Positions 35,451-44,100 of a stretch of DNA of 64,000 nucleotides are shown piece by piece. The DNA is from Clostridia bacterium (GTDB lineage: Bacteria; Bacillota; Clostridia; Lachnospirales; Lachnospiraceae), in contig CAJTFE010000022.1 of the NCBI GenBank assembly GCA_910575725.1, positions 1 to 64,000 of the forward strand, read 5' to 3'. A program made the translations under genes and the position numbers. The notes under the pieces are model-generated. The model was not told the origin of the DNA. It saw only the letters and a program-made list of their open reading frames with translations, and did not search any database. Within the stretch, counting starts at the first letter, position 1. Every line of letters begins with the position of its first letter.

Positions 35451-35510
35451 GTATCCTATTTTACCCTACTTTTGCCGGAAAAGAAAGGGCTTTTTCGCAA
35501 TCGGAAAATC

Positions 35511-35539
35511 TGGACAGAAAAGGCAAAATGTATTAAAAT
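35511..35539 (+). promoter_or_regulatory. Promoter of HtrA-like gene
   Basis: TGGACA (35511-35516), a 17-bp spacer and TAAAAT (35534-35539), each 5/6 to consensus, about 48 bp before ATG 35588. Confidence 0.7.
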
Positions 35540-35587
35540 AGACATTAGTGTACATGGTCAGCAGATTTACAGTAGTGGAGAAATCTT

Positions 35588-36865
35588 ATGGCAGAAGAAA
35601 AGAATCGGGAAGAAGAGGAATTTTCCTTTGTGAAGGAGAAGATTAAGCGTCAGCGTTTCTATCAGAATAAGACCTTCCGGAAGGTGGTTTTCCAGCTTAT
35701 ACTGGCGGCTGCGTGCGGTATTACGGCCTGCTTTGTCTTTGTGATTTCCCGTCCCTGGATGGAGGAGCGGTTTCAGAAGGAGGAGCGCCAGGAGATCAGC
35801 CTGCCCCGGGATGAGGAAGAGGAAGAGCCTGTGTCCGCGCCTCAGGAGCCGGAACCGCCCCAGGAGCCTGTTATCATTACAGAGTCCGTGGAGCTTGAAC
35901 TGGAGGATTACAGGAAGCTTTATGGGAAGCTGAAGGGCGTGGCGGACGAGTGCGCCAAGAGCCTGGTTACGGTCACGGCGGCCAGCAACGATATGGACTG
36001 GTTCAACGAGACCTATGAGAGCCGCGAGCAGACCAGCGGCATTCTGGTGGGCAACAACGGGGTGGAGCTTCTGGTGCTCACCATTTATTCCCGTGTCCAG
36101 TCGGCGGATCAGCTCCAGGTAACGCTGGCCAGCCATACGAGCTTTGACGCAGTTTTGAAAAATTATGATACAGTGACGGATCTGGCCGTGCTCAGCGTGA
36201 ACCTGGCGGATCTGCCGGAGGGAACCCTGGATCAGCTTCAGATGGCGAACCTGGGCGGCTCCCGTAATATGCGTCCGGGAGAACTGGTGATTGCTGTCGG
36301 AAGTCCGGCGGGCGTGTCCGGCTCCGTGCTGTACGGCAATCTGGTATCTGCCGGTTACAGTGTGAGCGTCATCGACGGGGAATATGAGCTGCTTCTTACG
36401 GATATGCCGAAGGCCTCCGAGAGCAGCGGCGTCCTTGTGAATCTGGACGGGGAGATTGTGGGCATTATCCAGCAGAGCTGCCAGGGGCCGGGAAGCCGGG
36501 ATACGCTGACAGCATATGGGATCTCGGATGTGAAGGATGTGATAGAGCACCTTTCCAACAGTCAGGATCTGGTATATATCGGAATCATGGGTGCGGACGT
36601 GACCCAGGAGACGGCGGAGGTTCAGTCCCTGCCCACCGGCGTGTATATAACCAGCGTGGAGATGAATTCACCGGCTATGGATGCAGGCCTCCAGCAGGGC
36701 GATGTGATTACAGAAATCAACGGGCAGACCATTACGGGGATTTCCGAGATCCAGGAGATGCTTCTGAAGTTTTCCAGGGAACAGGTGATACAGGTGCTTG
36801 TGATGCGTCTCGGGAAAGAAGGCTACAAGGAGATTCCCTGCAGCGTGACGCTGGATCAGCTGTGA
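35588..36865 (+). CDS. HtrA-like membrane protein with PDZ, probable pseudoprotease
   Basis: A 425-residue single-pass membrane protein: charged cytoplasmic N-terminus, membrane segment (VVFQLILAAACGITACFVFVIS), acidic proline-rich linker, trypsin-like domain (about 115-310) and PDZ domain (about 325-420; GVYITSVEMNSPAMDAGLQQGDVITEING). Homology to S1C/HtrA proteases is clear, with Asp198 in YDTVTDLAVL and Ser279 in SESSGVLVN. The usual TNxHV segment reads VLTIYSRV, so the catalytic His seems absent, and GNSGG is altered. It may bind peptides without cutting. It lies upstream of yhaM with about 58 bp between. Confidence 0.85.
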   Translation: MAEEKNREEEEFSFVKEKIKRQRFYQNKTFRKVVFQLILAAACGITACFVFVISRPWMEERFQKEERQEISLPRDEEEEEPVSAPQEPEPPQEPVIITESVELELEDYRKLYGKLKGVADECAKSLVTVTAASNDMDWFNETYESREQTSGILVGNNGVELLVLTIYSRVQSADQLQVTLASHTSFDAVLKNYDTVTDLAVLSVNLADLPEGTLDQLQMANLGGSRNMRPGELVIAVGSPAGVSGSVLYGNLVSAGYSVSVIDGEYELLLTDMPKASESSGVLVNLDGEIVGIIQQSCQGPGSRDTLTAYGISDVKDVIEHLSNSQDLVYIGIMGADVTQETAEVQSLPTGVYITSVEMNSPAMDAGLQQGDVITEINGQTITGISEIQEMLLKFSREQVIQVLVMRLGKEGYKEIPCSVTLDQL

Positions 36866-36923
36866 CGGGCCGTAGTCTACGCTCGCGGCTGGTAATGGCA
36901 AGAGACTATATGAGGAGGGCGTT

Positions 36924-37895
36924 ATGAAATATATTGAAAACTTTCGGGAGGGCGACCGGATTTCCGGCGTATATCTGTGTAAATACAAGCAGTCGGCTGT
37001 GACGAAGAACGGCAAGACTTACGAGAACGTGATTATGCAGGATAAGACGGGCACCATTGATTCCAAGATCTGGGATCCCAATTCCCAGGGAATCGAGGAC
37101 TTTGAGGTTCTGGACTATGTGGATATTATGGCGGAGGTGACCAGCTTTCAGGGAACCCTGCAGCTTAATATCAAGCGGGCCAGGAAGGCAAGGGAAAGTG
37201 AATATAAGGCTGCGGATTATTTACCGGTGAGCGACAAGGATATTGAGGTGATGTACCGGGAGCTTATGGGCTTTGCGGATCAGGTACAGGAGCCCCATCT
37301 GAGGGCGCTGCTTCAGGAATTCTTTGTGAAGGACGGGGCATTTGTCAAGGCCTTTAAGTTTCACTCTGCGGCGAAAAGCGTCCATCACAGCTTTGTGGGC
37401 GGCCTTCTGGAGCATACCTTGAGCGTGTGCAGGCTTTGCGGTTATTATGTGGAGGCTTATCCGGTGCTGAACCGGGATCTGCTGTTTACGGCCGCTATGT
37501 GCCACGATATCGGCAAGGTCTACGAGCTGTCGGATTTTCCGGAAAATGATTACACCGATGAGGGACAGCTTCTGGGACATATCTCTATGGGAAGCGAGAT
37601 GGTGGGGGAATGCGCCCGGCGGATCCCTGGATTTCCCCGGCGGCTTGAGAATGAGCTGAAGCATTGTATTCTTGCCCATCATGGAGAGCTGGAGTATGGT
37701 TCGCCCAAGAAGCCGGCGCTGATTGAGGCGGTAGCTCTGAATATGGCGGATAATACGGATGCCAAGATGGAGACTTTGAAGGAGATCTTTAAGTCGGCAG
37801 GGGCAAGCCAGGAGTGGCTTGGCTATAACCGGCTGTTTGAGTCCAATATCCGAAGAAGCTCTCCGTCCGGCCTTCAGACAGGCGAGCAGCAGTAA
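36924..37895 (+). CDS. yhaM: YhaM-type 3'-5' exoribonuclease
   Basis: YhaM is a cytosolic Mn-dependent 3'-5' exoribonuclease that trims RNA ends in Gram-positive bacteria. The 323-residue length is normal. An N-terminal OB fold (about 10-90) binds nucleic acid, and the C-terminal HD phosphohydrolase domain shows HHSFVGGLLEHTLSVCRL, CHDIGK and ILAHHGELEYGSP. GAGGAGGGCGTT upstream supports ATG 36924. Confidence 0.92.
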   Translation: MKYIENFREGDRISGVYLCKYKQSAVTKNGKTYENVIMQDKTGTIDSKIWDPNSQGIEDFEVLDYVDIMAEVTSFQGTLQLNIKRARKARESEYKAADYLPVSDKDIEVMYRELMGFADQVQEPHLRALLQEFFVKDGAFVKAFKFHSAAKSVHHSFVGGLLEHTLSVCRLCGYYVEAYPVLNRDLLFTAAMCHDIGKVYELSDFPENDYTDEGQLLGHISMGSEMVGECARRIPGFPRRLENELKHCILAHHGELEYGSPKKPALIEAVALNMADNTDAKMETLKEIFKSAGASQEWLGYNRLFESNIRRSSPSGLQTGEQQ

Positions 37896-37963
37896 ACCGG
37901 GAAAGGCAGCGGTGAAGCGGGGCTGCAGGCCGCTGGTTGAACAGGAACGGATTGGAGTGCAGG

Positions 37964-39394
37964 ATGAAGAAAAATGATTTGCTTACTTTAAAAATAGAAG
38001 GAATGGGAAACGAAGGGGAAGGCATCGGAAAGGCGGATGGCTTTCCTTTGTTTATTAAGGATGCGCTGCCGGGGGATGTGATCCGGGCGAAGGCTTTGAA
38101 GGTGAAAAAGACCTACGGCTATGGAAGGCTGATGGAGATTGTGACGGCTTCTTTGGATCGGACAGAACCCCCTTGTCCGGTGCACCGATCCTGCGGCGGC
38201 TGCCAGATTCAGGCTCTTTCCTATGAGAAGCAGCTGGAGTACAAATGGGAAAAGGTGCAGAATCAGCTGATACGCATTGGCGGCTTTTCCGACCCCGAGG
38301 TACTTCCGGTTCTGGGGATGGAGGAGCCCTTCCGTTATCGGAATAAGGCGCAGTTTCCCTTTGGCCGGGATCGGGAGGGAAGGGTTGTGACCGGATTTTA
38401 TGCCGGCAGGACGCATCATATTGTGCCCAATAGGGACTGCCTTCTTGGGGTGGCGGAGAATCAGGAGATTCTGGAGATTCTTGTGGACTTTATGGAACAG
38501 GAAGGGATTGCCCCTTATGAGGAGGCTTCCGGAGAGGGCCTTGTGCGGCATGTGCTCATCCGTAAGGGCTTTGCTACGGGAGAACTGATGGTGTGCCTGG
38601 TGCTCAACGGCGATGTGCTGCCGGGGGCCGGGGAGCTGGCGGATCGGCTGTTTCAGATTCCAGGGATGACGAGTTTTACATTGAATGTTAACACGAAAAA
38701 CACCAATGTGATTCTGGGCGATAAGCTGATTCCGGTACGGGGGCAGGCTTATATTACGGATCGGATTGGCGATGTACAGTACCGTATTTCGCCCTTGTCC
38801 TTTTACCAGGTGAATCCGGTACAGACGAAGCGGCTTTATGAGACGGCTCTTAGCTATGCAGGACTGACGGGGACGGAGGTCGTGTGGGATTTGTACTGCG
38901 GTATTGGGACGATTTCCTTATTTCTGGCACAGAAGGCGGGAAGAGTGTACGGGGTGGAGGTGGTTCCCCAGGCGGTGGAGGATGCCAGGGAGAACGCTGC
39001 GCTGAATGGCTTGTCCAATGTGGAGTTTTATCTGGGGAAAGCGGAGGAGGTTCTGCCCCGGCAGTATGAGGAAAAGGGAATCCGGGCGGATGTCATTGTG
39101 GTGGATCCCCCCAGGAAGGGCTGCGGCCGGGCCTGTCTTGACACGATGCTTTCCATGGCGCCGGAACGGATTGTCTATGTGAGCTGCGATTCGGCTACGA
39201 TGGCAAGGGATCTGAAGCTTCTTTGCGAGGGTGGTTATGAGCTGAAGAAGGTGCAGCCGGTGGATATGTTTCCGCATACGGCTGGGATAGAGACTGTGTG
39301 TCTCTTGAGCAACCGAAAATCTAAGCCCGATTCTTACGTAGACTTAAGCGTCAATATGGAAGATTACCATAGAATTAAGAACGAAGAAAAATAA
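37964..39394 (+). CDS. rlmD: 23S rRNA (uracil-5-)-methyltransferase RlmD-type
   Basis: A 476-residue TrmA/RumA-family enzyme that places 5-methyluridine in 23S rRNA using SAM. It has an N-terminal TRAM domain (about 3-60), a 4Fe-4S cysteine motif (CPVHRSCGGCQIQ), the SAM-binding DLYCGIGTISLFLAQ and the catalytic VSCDSATMARDL cysteine region, with VVDPPRKGC before it. The start at ATG 37964 has GGAG seven bases upstream; the TTG at 37937 is rejected. In Firmicutes this family also includes RlmCD, so the precise target uridine is not certain. Confidence 0.93.
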   Translation: MKKNDLLTLKIEGMGNEGEGIGKADGFPLFIKDALPGDVIRAKALKVKKTYGYGRLMEIVTASLDRTEPPCPVHRSCGGCQIQALSYEKQLEYKWEKVQNQLIRIGGFSDPEVLPVLGMEEPFRYRNKAQFPFGRDREGRVVTGFYAGRTHHIVPNRDCLLGVAENQEILEILVDFMEQEGIAPYEEASGEGLVRHVLIRKGFATGELMVCLVLNGDVLPGAGELADRLFQIPGMTSFTLNVNTKNTNVILGDKLIPVRGQAYITDRIGDVQYRISPLSFYQVNPVQTKRLYETALSYAGLTGTEVVWDLYCGIGTISLFLAQKAGRVYGVEVVPQAVEDARENAALNGLSNVEFYLGKAEEVLPRQYEEKGIRADVIVVDPPRKGCGRACLDTMLSMAPERIVYVSCDSATMARDLKLLCEGGYELKKVQPVDMFPHTAGIETVCLLSNRKSKPDSYVDLSVNMEDYHRIKNEEK

Positions 39395-39417
39395 ACCATA
39401 ATAAACCGAACTTACAG

Positions 39418-39458
39418 AAGAACTGTTAGCACGATGAAGTGTTGGCAGTTCTTTTTTT
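39418..39458 (+). terminator. Terminator after rlmD
   Basis: AGAACTGTTAGCAC folds onto GTGTTGGCAGTTCT around GATGAA and runs into TTTTTT. The phage remnant begins directly downstream. Confidence 0.85.
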
Positions 39459-39479
39459 CGTGTAAGGGAGGTGGTGCCG

Positions 39480-39829
39480 TTGGGTTATGGAACACAATTT
39501 GAGATTGATGGTAAGCAGGTGTCTTTTAAGGCATCTGCTGCCATTCCGAGAATTTACCGTATGAAGTTCCAGAGGGATAGTGCTTCCACGGCTCATTGAA
39601 CTTTGGGGATTGAATGTGCAGACCGATGTGGAAGCTAAAAAAACTTCGTCAGACAGACCGTGAAATGACAACTCCCTTATTCCTGTTAAGGTGCGTACAG
39701 TTAGGCTTGTCGATGACAGATTTGGAGCTGTTGTCGATAGGCCTTATTAATGATATGTATGCGGAAAGCAGAAACGATGACTGCAAGTACGCACAGCTTG
39801 CGACACAGGAAGATTTTGATAGGTTCTAA
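39480..39829 (+). pseudogene. Phage tail assembly chaperone remnant
   Basis: Three pieces of a lambda G/GT-like tail assembly chaperone locus are visible. The first is the N-terminus from TTG 39480, behind GGGAGG (GYGTQFEIDGKQVSFKASAA..IYRMKFQRD), broken by a stop at 39597. The second, in another frame, is its C-terminus ELWGLNVQTDVEAKK. The third, from 39614, is the T-like extension REMTTPLFLLRCVQLGLS..LATQEDFDRF. The middle of the first protein is deleted. The run of seven A bases at the frame change near 39645 is where such genes use programmed frameshifting. No other phage gene flanks it, so it is a scar. Confidence 0.65.
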
Positions 39830-39858
39830 GAATAATTTTTTGAGAAATGCATAAAATA

Positions 39859-39915
39859 TTCCCAACTTTATTCCCAACGTGTTATAATGTTTTCGTTGGG
39901 ATTATAAGTTGGGAA
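39859..39915 (+). promoter_or_regulatory. Promoter with double palindromic operator
   Basis: Two half-sites, TTCCCAACTT and TTCCCAACG (39859-39879), are mirrored by CGTTGGGA and AAGTTGGGAA (39894-39915). TATAAT (39883-39888) lies in the middle as the -10 box. A protein bound to all four half-sites would cover the promoter, and the encoded DNA-binding protein 15 bp downstream is the obvious candidate. Confidence 0.8.
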
Positions 39916-39929
39916 AAGGATGATGATTT

Positions 39930-41312
39930 ATGAATATTGAAAAATTAGTTTTAGACTTATGTGCATATGACGATGAACAGGAATGGTTTGAATTTAAAGA
40001 AAATTGGTTTCAGCCAGAAGTGCTGGGTGAATATATATCAGCATTGTCAAACGCAGCGGCATTTCATTATAAACAACAAGCATATTTTGTATGGGGTGTA
40101 AATGATGAAACCCATGAGATTGTGGGTACGACATTTAATCAGTATTGTGATCATAATAAAGAGCCATATCAAAATTTCTTGGCGAGAAATTTGTCACCAA
40201 GTATCAACTTTTTGTTCGAGGAAGAAATCATTGATGGTAAAAGAGTTGTTGTTCTGGTAATTCCTGCTGCCGAGGAGATTCCGACGGCTTTTAAAGAAAA
40301 GCGATATATCCGTATAGGCTCTTCTAAAGCAAACTTAAAAGATTACCCGAAGAGGGAGATTCAGTTATTTAAGATTTTGGATGGAAGAGTGGAGACGATT
40401 GAGACATTACCGGCAAAATATCAGGAACTGACATTCTCTAAATTGTTTGGATATTATGGTTCAAAAGGAATCGTATTAAATGAAAGAACCTTTGAGAAGA
40501 ATCTTGGGTTAAGAAATAAGGATGGAGAATATAATCTGTTGGCACAGTTGCTTTCAGATAATTCACATTTTCCATTAAGAGTATCAATTTTTGAAGGAGA
40601 AACGAAAGGTTCCAATTTGTTTGCGGTAAGAGAATTTGGTAATAATTGTTTGCTCTATACTTTGGACGAGGTATTAAGATACGCAGATGTATTAAATTTG
40701 ATTCAGACAGATGAAAGTGAGCGCATAGTGGAACGTCCGGAAACACCGTTGTTTGATAATAAGGCTTTTAGAGAAGCAATTATAAATGCTATTTTACACA
40801 ATCTGTGGATTAGTGGAAATGAACCGATGATTTCTGTATTCTCAAACAGAATTGAAATCTTATCGAGAGGAACATTGGCACCGGCACAGACTATGGAAGG
40901 ATTTTTCTTGGGAGAATCCATTCCAGTAAATGAAAAGCTATCAGAAATCTTTTTGCAGTTGCATATCAGTGAGAAATCTGGTCGAGGAGTGCCTAAGATT
41001 ATTGAAACTTACGGAAAGGAAGCATTTACTTTTAGAGAAAATTCAATCGTTGTAACAATCCCACTTCAGAAGATTAAAAAAGTTGGGAAAAAAGTTGGGG
41101 ATAAAGTTGGGAATAAAAAAGGATTAAACTCAAGAAGACAAAGAATTATAACAGAAATGAGAGATAATCCTAATATTACTACCAGCGAATTGCATCAGAT
41201 ACTGGGGATTAGCGAAACGGCAGTAGAAAATAATCTCACATTCTTGAAAGAAAATGGATATGTAGAAAGAGTTGGTTCTAAAAAGACTGGTTATTGGAAA
41301 GTGCTTGAATAA
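39930..41312 (+). CDS. AlbA_2/Schlafen-type DNA-binding regulator
   Basis: A 460-residue protein with an N-terminal AlbA_2 (Schlafen-like) domain (about 10-130; WFEFKENWF, ALSNAAAFHYKQQAYFVWGV, RYIRIGSSKANL), a central GHKL-ATPase-like region with REAIINAILHNLW (about 280-300) and a C-terminal winged helix (about 395-455; TTSELHQILGISETAVENNL). Such proteins are often annotated as RecG-like or ATP-dependent regulators and are typical of mobile elements. A lysine-rich linker KKVGKKVGDKVGNKK joins the last two parts. The promoter has matching palindromes, suggesting autorepression. AT-rich and foreign in style. AAAGGATGATG precedes ATG 39930. Confidence 0.85.
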   Translation: MNIEKLVLDLCAYDDEQEWFEFKENWFQPEVLGEYISALSNAAAFHYKQQAYFVWGVNDETHEIVGTTFNQYCDHNKEPYQNFLARNLSPSINFLFEEEIIDGKRVVVLVIPAAEEIPTAFKEKRYIRIGSSKANLKDYPKREIQLFKILDGRVETIETLPAKYQELTFSKLFGYYGSKGIVLNERTFEKNLGLRNKDGEYNLLAQLLSDNSHFPLRVSIFEGETKGSNLFAVREFGNNCLLYTLDEVLRYADVLNLIQTDESERIVERPETPLFDNKAFREAIINAILHNLWISGNEPMISVFSNRIEILSRGTLAPAQTMEGFFLGESIPVNEKLSEIFLQLHISEKSGRGVPKIIETYGKEAFTFRENSIVVTIPLQKIKKVGKKVGDKVGNKKGLNSRRQRIITEMRDNPNITTSELHQILGISETAVENNLTFLKENGYVERVGSKKTGYWKVLE

Positions 41313-41341
41313 GCTGTTACAAATTATATAAAAATGAGATG

Positions 41342-41374
41342 AAGCATCTATCAGAAATGATAGGTGCTTTTATT
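41342..41374 (+). terminator. Terminator after AlbA_2 gene
   Basis: AAGCATCTATCA pairs with TGATAGGTGCTTTT across a GAAA tetraloop, with a T-rich tail. Confidence 0.8.
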
Positions 41375-41392
41375 ATGCAAGGAAGTGAGGAA

Positions 41393-41789
41393 ATGTATCG
41401 GTTCAATATAAAAGAGATTTCAAAATAAGATGCCCTGAAAATGATTCAGAAATACCATTATTCCAATACTCTTCCGAAAATAAATAAATATTTTCTGGGA
41501 GTCTTTCTGGAGAAAGAACTGGTCGGTGTGGCCACGCTTGGATGGGGTACAAGGCCACGACACACCATACAGAGAATTAAAAGATTATCTGGAGATTGGA
41601 CGAATGTGTATGACGGAAGAGATGCCACGAAACAGTGAATCCCAGATGTTATCACAACTTGTGAAATGGATTCAAAGGAATATTCCGGAATTGAAGATAT
41701 TATTTACCTGGGCAGATGGAATGGTTGGCAAGGTTGGATATGTGTATCAGGCCTCTAATTTTATTTATGCCGGATGGACAGAAGGATAG
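41393..41789 (+). pseudogene. Mom-like phage DNA-modification gene, broken
   Basis: From ATG 41393 the frame reads YRFNIKEIS, hits a TAA (41426-41428), then continues in frame as ALKMIQKYHYSNTLPKINKY and LGVFLEKELVGVATLGWGT. Near 41570 the sense shifts frame, then runs LKDYLEIGRMCMTEEMPRN and KILFTWADGMVGKVGYVYQA to a stop at 41789. This matches my recollection of phage-borne GNAT-fold proteins related to Mom, which modify adenine in phage DNA. The nonsense codon and frame change make it non-functional. Family assignment is moderate; decay is clear from the sequence. Confidence 0.55.
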
Positions 41790-42063
41790 CCTTTATTAGA
41801 AAAGGGGTACAAGGGTGTATTTGAGAGCCTGCCGGAAGAAAAACAGTCGATACTTATCGGGCGAAAAGCTGATTTCGCAGAGAGAGCAGGGATAGACGTG
41901 TAAAAGAATGTTTTTATAAAAGAAATGGATAAAGAGATGGATTCCATAGCCAGTTATGCACATTTCCATGATGCAGATTTGAAAAATTTAATAAAGTTTT
42001 GATCATTTGAGCGGAATGGAGCGTTATTATATATACGAACCTTTCAAAGAAAGTTGATAATGT
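41790..42063. other. Gene-debris region
   Basis: No complete gene. In-frame scraps remain: one reading GYKGVFESLPEEKQS to IGRKADFAERAGIDV ending near 41902, and one reading KEMDKEMDSIASYAHFHD to DLKNLIKF ending near 42002. Neither is recognised with confidence; they look like remnants of phage or conjugative-element genes. Confidence 0.4.
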
Positions 42064-42441
42064 GTGAATATGGAAGAAATATATTCTGATGATGCGTTGG
42101 TAGAGCAGATAAGGATCGGAGACGAAAAAGCGGCTGAGGAATTGATAAGACGTTATTATACATCTGTTTTACGTTATTGTAAAAGACAATGTTTCAATCT
42201 GGAGAAAGCGGAAGATTTAACGCAGGAAACTTTTTTGAAACTGTTTAAAAATTTGTCTGGATATAAAGAAAAAGGGAAATTTAAGGCATATTTATATACA
42301 ATAGCAAATCATTTATGCATTGATGAAAGCCGGAAAATGAAAGATTGTTCCTTAGAAAATGAAGAAGAAATCAGAGATGAATGTGATGAGCTGCGCCGGA
42401 TAGAGGATAAGTCAGAGATAGGTTATCTGCTATGTGGATGA
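42064..42441 (+). pseudogene. Sigma factor region 2 fragment, truncated
   Basis: From GTG 42064 the frame encodes a sigma-70-like region 2: DALVEQIRIGDEKAAEELIRR, DLTQETFLKLFKNLSGY and FKAYLYTIANHLCIDESRK, the core-polymerase-binding and -10 recognition parts of an ECF-type factor. After about residue 120 it loses sigma character and stops at 42441. Region 4 is absent. From about 42431 the DNA belongs to a serine recombinase in another frame, so the 3' half was replaced at the junction. Probably non-functional. Confidence 0.7.
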
Positions 42442-43108
42442 TTTCTATTATCGCTGTTAACACAGACACAAGATTGATGATGAGCATTTTTGTAATTTTC
42501 AACCGTCTCTTAATCAGAATGATTTTAACCATGAAGTGGAGCAAGTGATTTTGGATATGGTAAACCACGAGAACTTCCGTCAATTTGTTATGGACAAGGT
42601 TAATACAAAAGTTGATGTAAGTGCTCTGGAAGAAGAAAGAGAGAGGATACGAAAACTGCTCAGACAGGTAGTGGGGGCAAAAGCAAAGCTTACTGACATA
42701 CCTGATAAATTGGATGTGATGGATAAGCATTATGACCAAAAATATCAAGACATGCACGACAGACTGGATAATCTGTACGATAAGATTTCCGAGTATGAAG
42801 ACAGTATTGCAGATATCACAGCAAAGATTGAGGCAGTGTACGGGAACCAGATTACAGGAAAACAGATATATGACATTCTGGTACATTTTGAAATGATGTA
42901 CTATAAAATGACGGACCTTGAAAAGAAAGAATTTATGAAAGACTTCATAAACAGTATTGAACTTTATCCGGAAAAGATGGATAATGGAAGCATCGTGAAG
43001 CAGATAAACTTCAAGTTCGGTGTTTGTTATGAAGGGCAAGATGGATATTCGGCTGCTCAACGAAAAAACAGAGTCGAGTGCTGTTGTTTATTAAAAAGGA
43101 AAGAGTGA
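42431..43108 (+). pseudogene. Large serine recombinase, C-terminal remnant
   Basis: The frame shows a zinc-ribbon end (FYYRC, stop, HRHKIDDEHFCNF) and the long coiled-coil tail of transposon-type large serine recombinases: HEVEQVILDMVN, ALEEERERIRKLLRQVVGA, LDNLYDKISEYEDSI, QITGKQIYDILVHF and MTDLEKKEFMKDFINSIELYP. The catalytic N-terminal domain is absent and a TAA (42457-42459) interrupts the ribbon. The open stretch from about 42536 gives up to 190 residues. It is the leftover end of a Tn/ICE-like element that removed the end of the sigma gene. Confidence 0.8.
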
Positions 43109-43154
43109 TAAGATAAAAGAGATGCTGCTGTGTTGGTAATTGAGCTAAATTCTG

Positions 43155-43183
43155 TTGCTGCGGCTGACAAGTAGTGTTATACT
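43155..43183 (+). promoter_or_regulatory. Possible promoter of sigma-like gene
   Basis: TTGCTG (43155-43160), a 17-bp spacer and TATACT (43178-43183), about 90 bp before ATG 43276. Confidence 0.45.
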
Positions 43184-43275
43184 TAAATCCGGATTTACGA
43201 TTTTGTAGAAGGGCCGGCAGAAAAACACGCTTTTTAAAATAAGAAATAACTCATCAAAAATCAAAGGAGGCACCC

Positions 43276-44049
43276 ATGAATCGGGAAGAATTTCAGCAAA
43301 AGCTTACAGAACTTGGAAAACTGGCCGGGGAGAACGGGAATCGTCTGACCGTAGACCAGGTGCGGAATTTTTTTATTTCAATGGAGCTTTCAGAAGAGCA
43401 GTATGAATTAATCTTCGCATATCTGGCTTCTCGCCAGGTCGTTGTGGAAGGCTATATGCCGGCACAAAAAGGGAAGGAGGAAAAGCCGAAAACCGATCTT
43501 CCTTTGTCCGGTGAGGAGAAAAGCTTTTTAAAAAGCTATCAGGCAGAGCTTGAACGCCTGGAGCTCTTAGAGGAAGCAGAGCTTCTAAAGCTGTGCAGCC
43601 AGATAGAGGAGACCGGAGACGGATTTGCCAAGGCAAAGCTTACAGAACAGCTTTTGCCGGAGGTGCTGCGCCTGGCACATGACTTCCGCGGCCGGGAGCT
43701 CCTTCTTGGAGATCTGGTTCAGGAGGGCAATATCGGATTGATGCTGGCGTTGGAAACTCTGGGAATGCGGGAACCGGGAAGTTCGCCTCTTGAGTACCTG
43801 CGGCAGGAGATTTGCCAGACAATGGCCCAGGCACTGGAAGCTGACAGGGCAGAAAAAGAGGCCGGAAGCCTTATTGCAGAGCGCTTGAATCATCTGAGGG
43901 ATGAGATTAAGAAGCTGACAGATGAATTGGAGCGCAAGGTTTCCGTAGAAGAACTGGCGCTGTATATGGATATGCCGGTGGAAGAGGTAGAGGATCTGCT
44001 GAAGCTTGCCGGTGAGACATCCTATGAGGAAACAGAAAAGGAGACTTAA
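43276..44049 (+). CDS. Sigma-70-like protein lacking region 4
   Basis: A 257-residue protein with a sigma-type N-terminal region (residues 1-60; VDQVRNFFISMELSEEQYELIFAYLASRQ), partial region 2 (LVQEGNIGLMLALETLG, about 153-169) and a region 3-like helix set (KVSVEELALYMDMPVEEVEDLLKLAGE). The aromatic -10-melting residues and region 4 (-35 recognition) are missing, so it is unlikely to act as a complete sigma factor. It could modulate RNA polymerase or another sigma factor. Host-like composition and a strong AAAGGAGGC ribosome-binding site suggest it is expressed. Confidence 0.75.
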   Translation: MNREEFQQKLTELGKLAGENGNRLTVDQVRNFFISMELSEEQYELIFAYLASRQVVVEGYMPAQKGKEEKPKTDLPLSGEEKSFLKSYQAELERLELLEEAELLKLCSQIEETGDGFAKAKLTEQLLPEVLRLAHDFRGRELLLGDLVQEGNIGLMLALETLGMREPGSSPLEYLRQEICQTMAQALEADRAEKEAGSLIAERLNHLRDEIKKLTDELERKVSVEELALYMDMPVEEVEDLLKLAGETSYEETEKET

Positions 44050-44100
44050 AGATAGAATTAAAGGAAGTTAGGATATTTTGAGAAAGGGGTTGGAATACGA

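Noticed and set aside
39597-39660. Functional programmed frameshift in tail chaperone
   Set aside because: An A-run exists at the frame change, but the upstream protein is internally deleted and no other tail gene is present.
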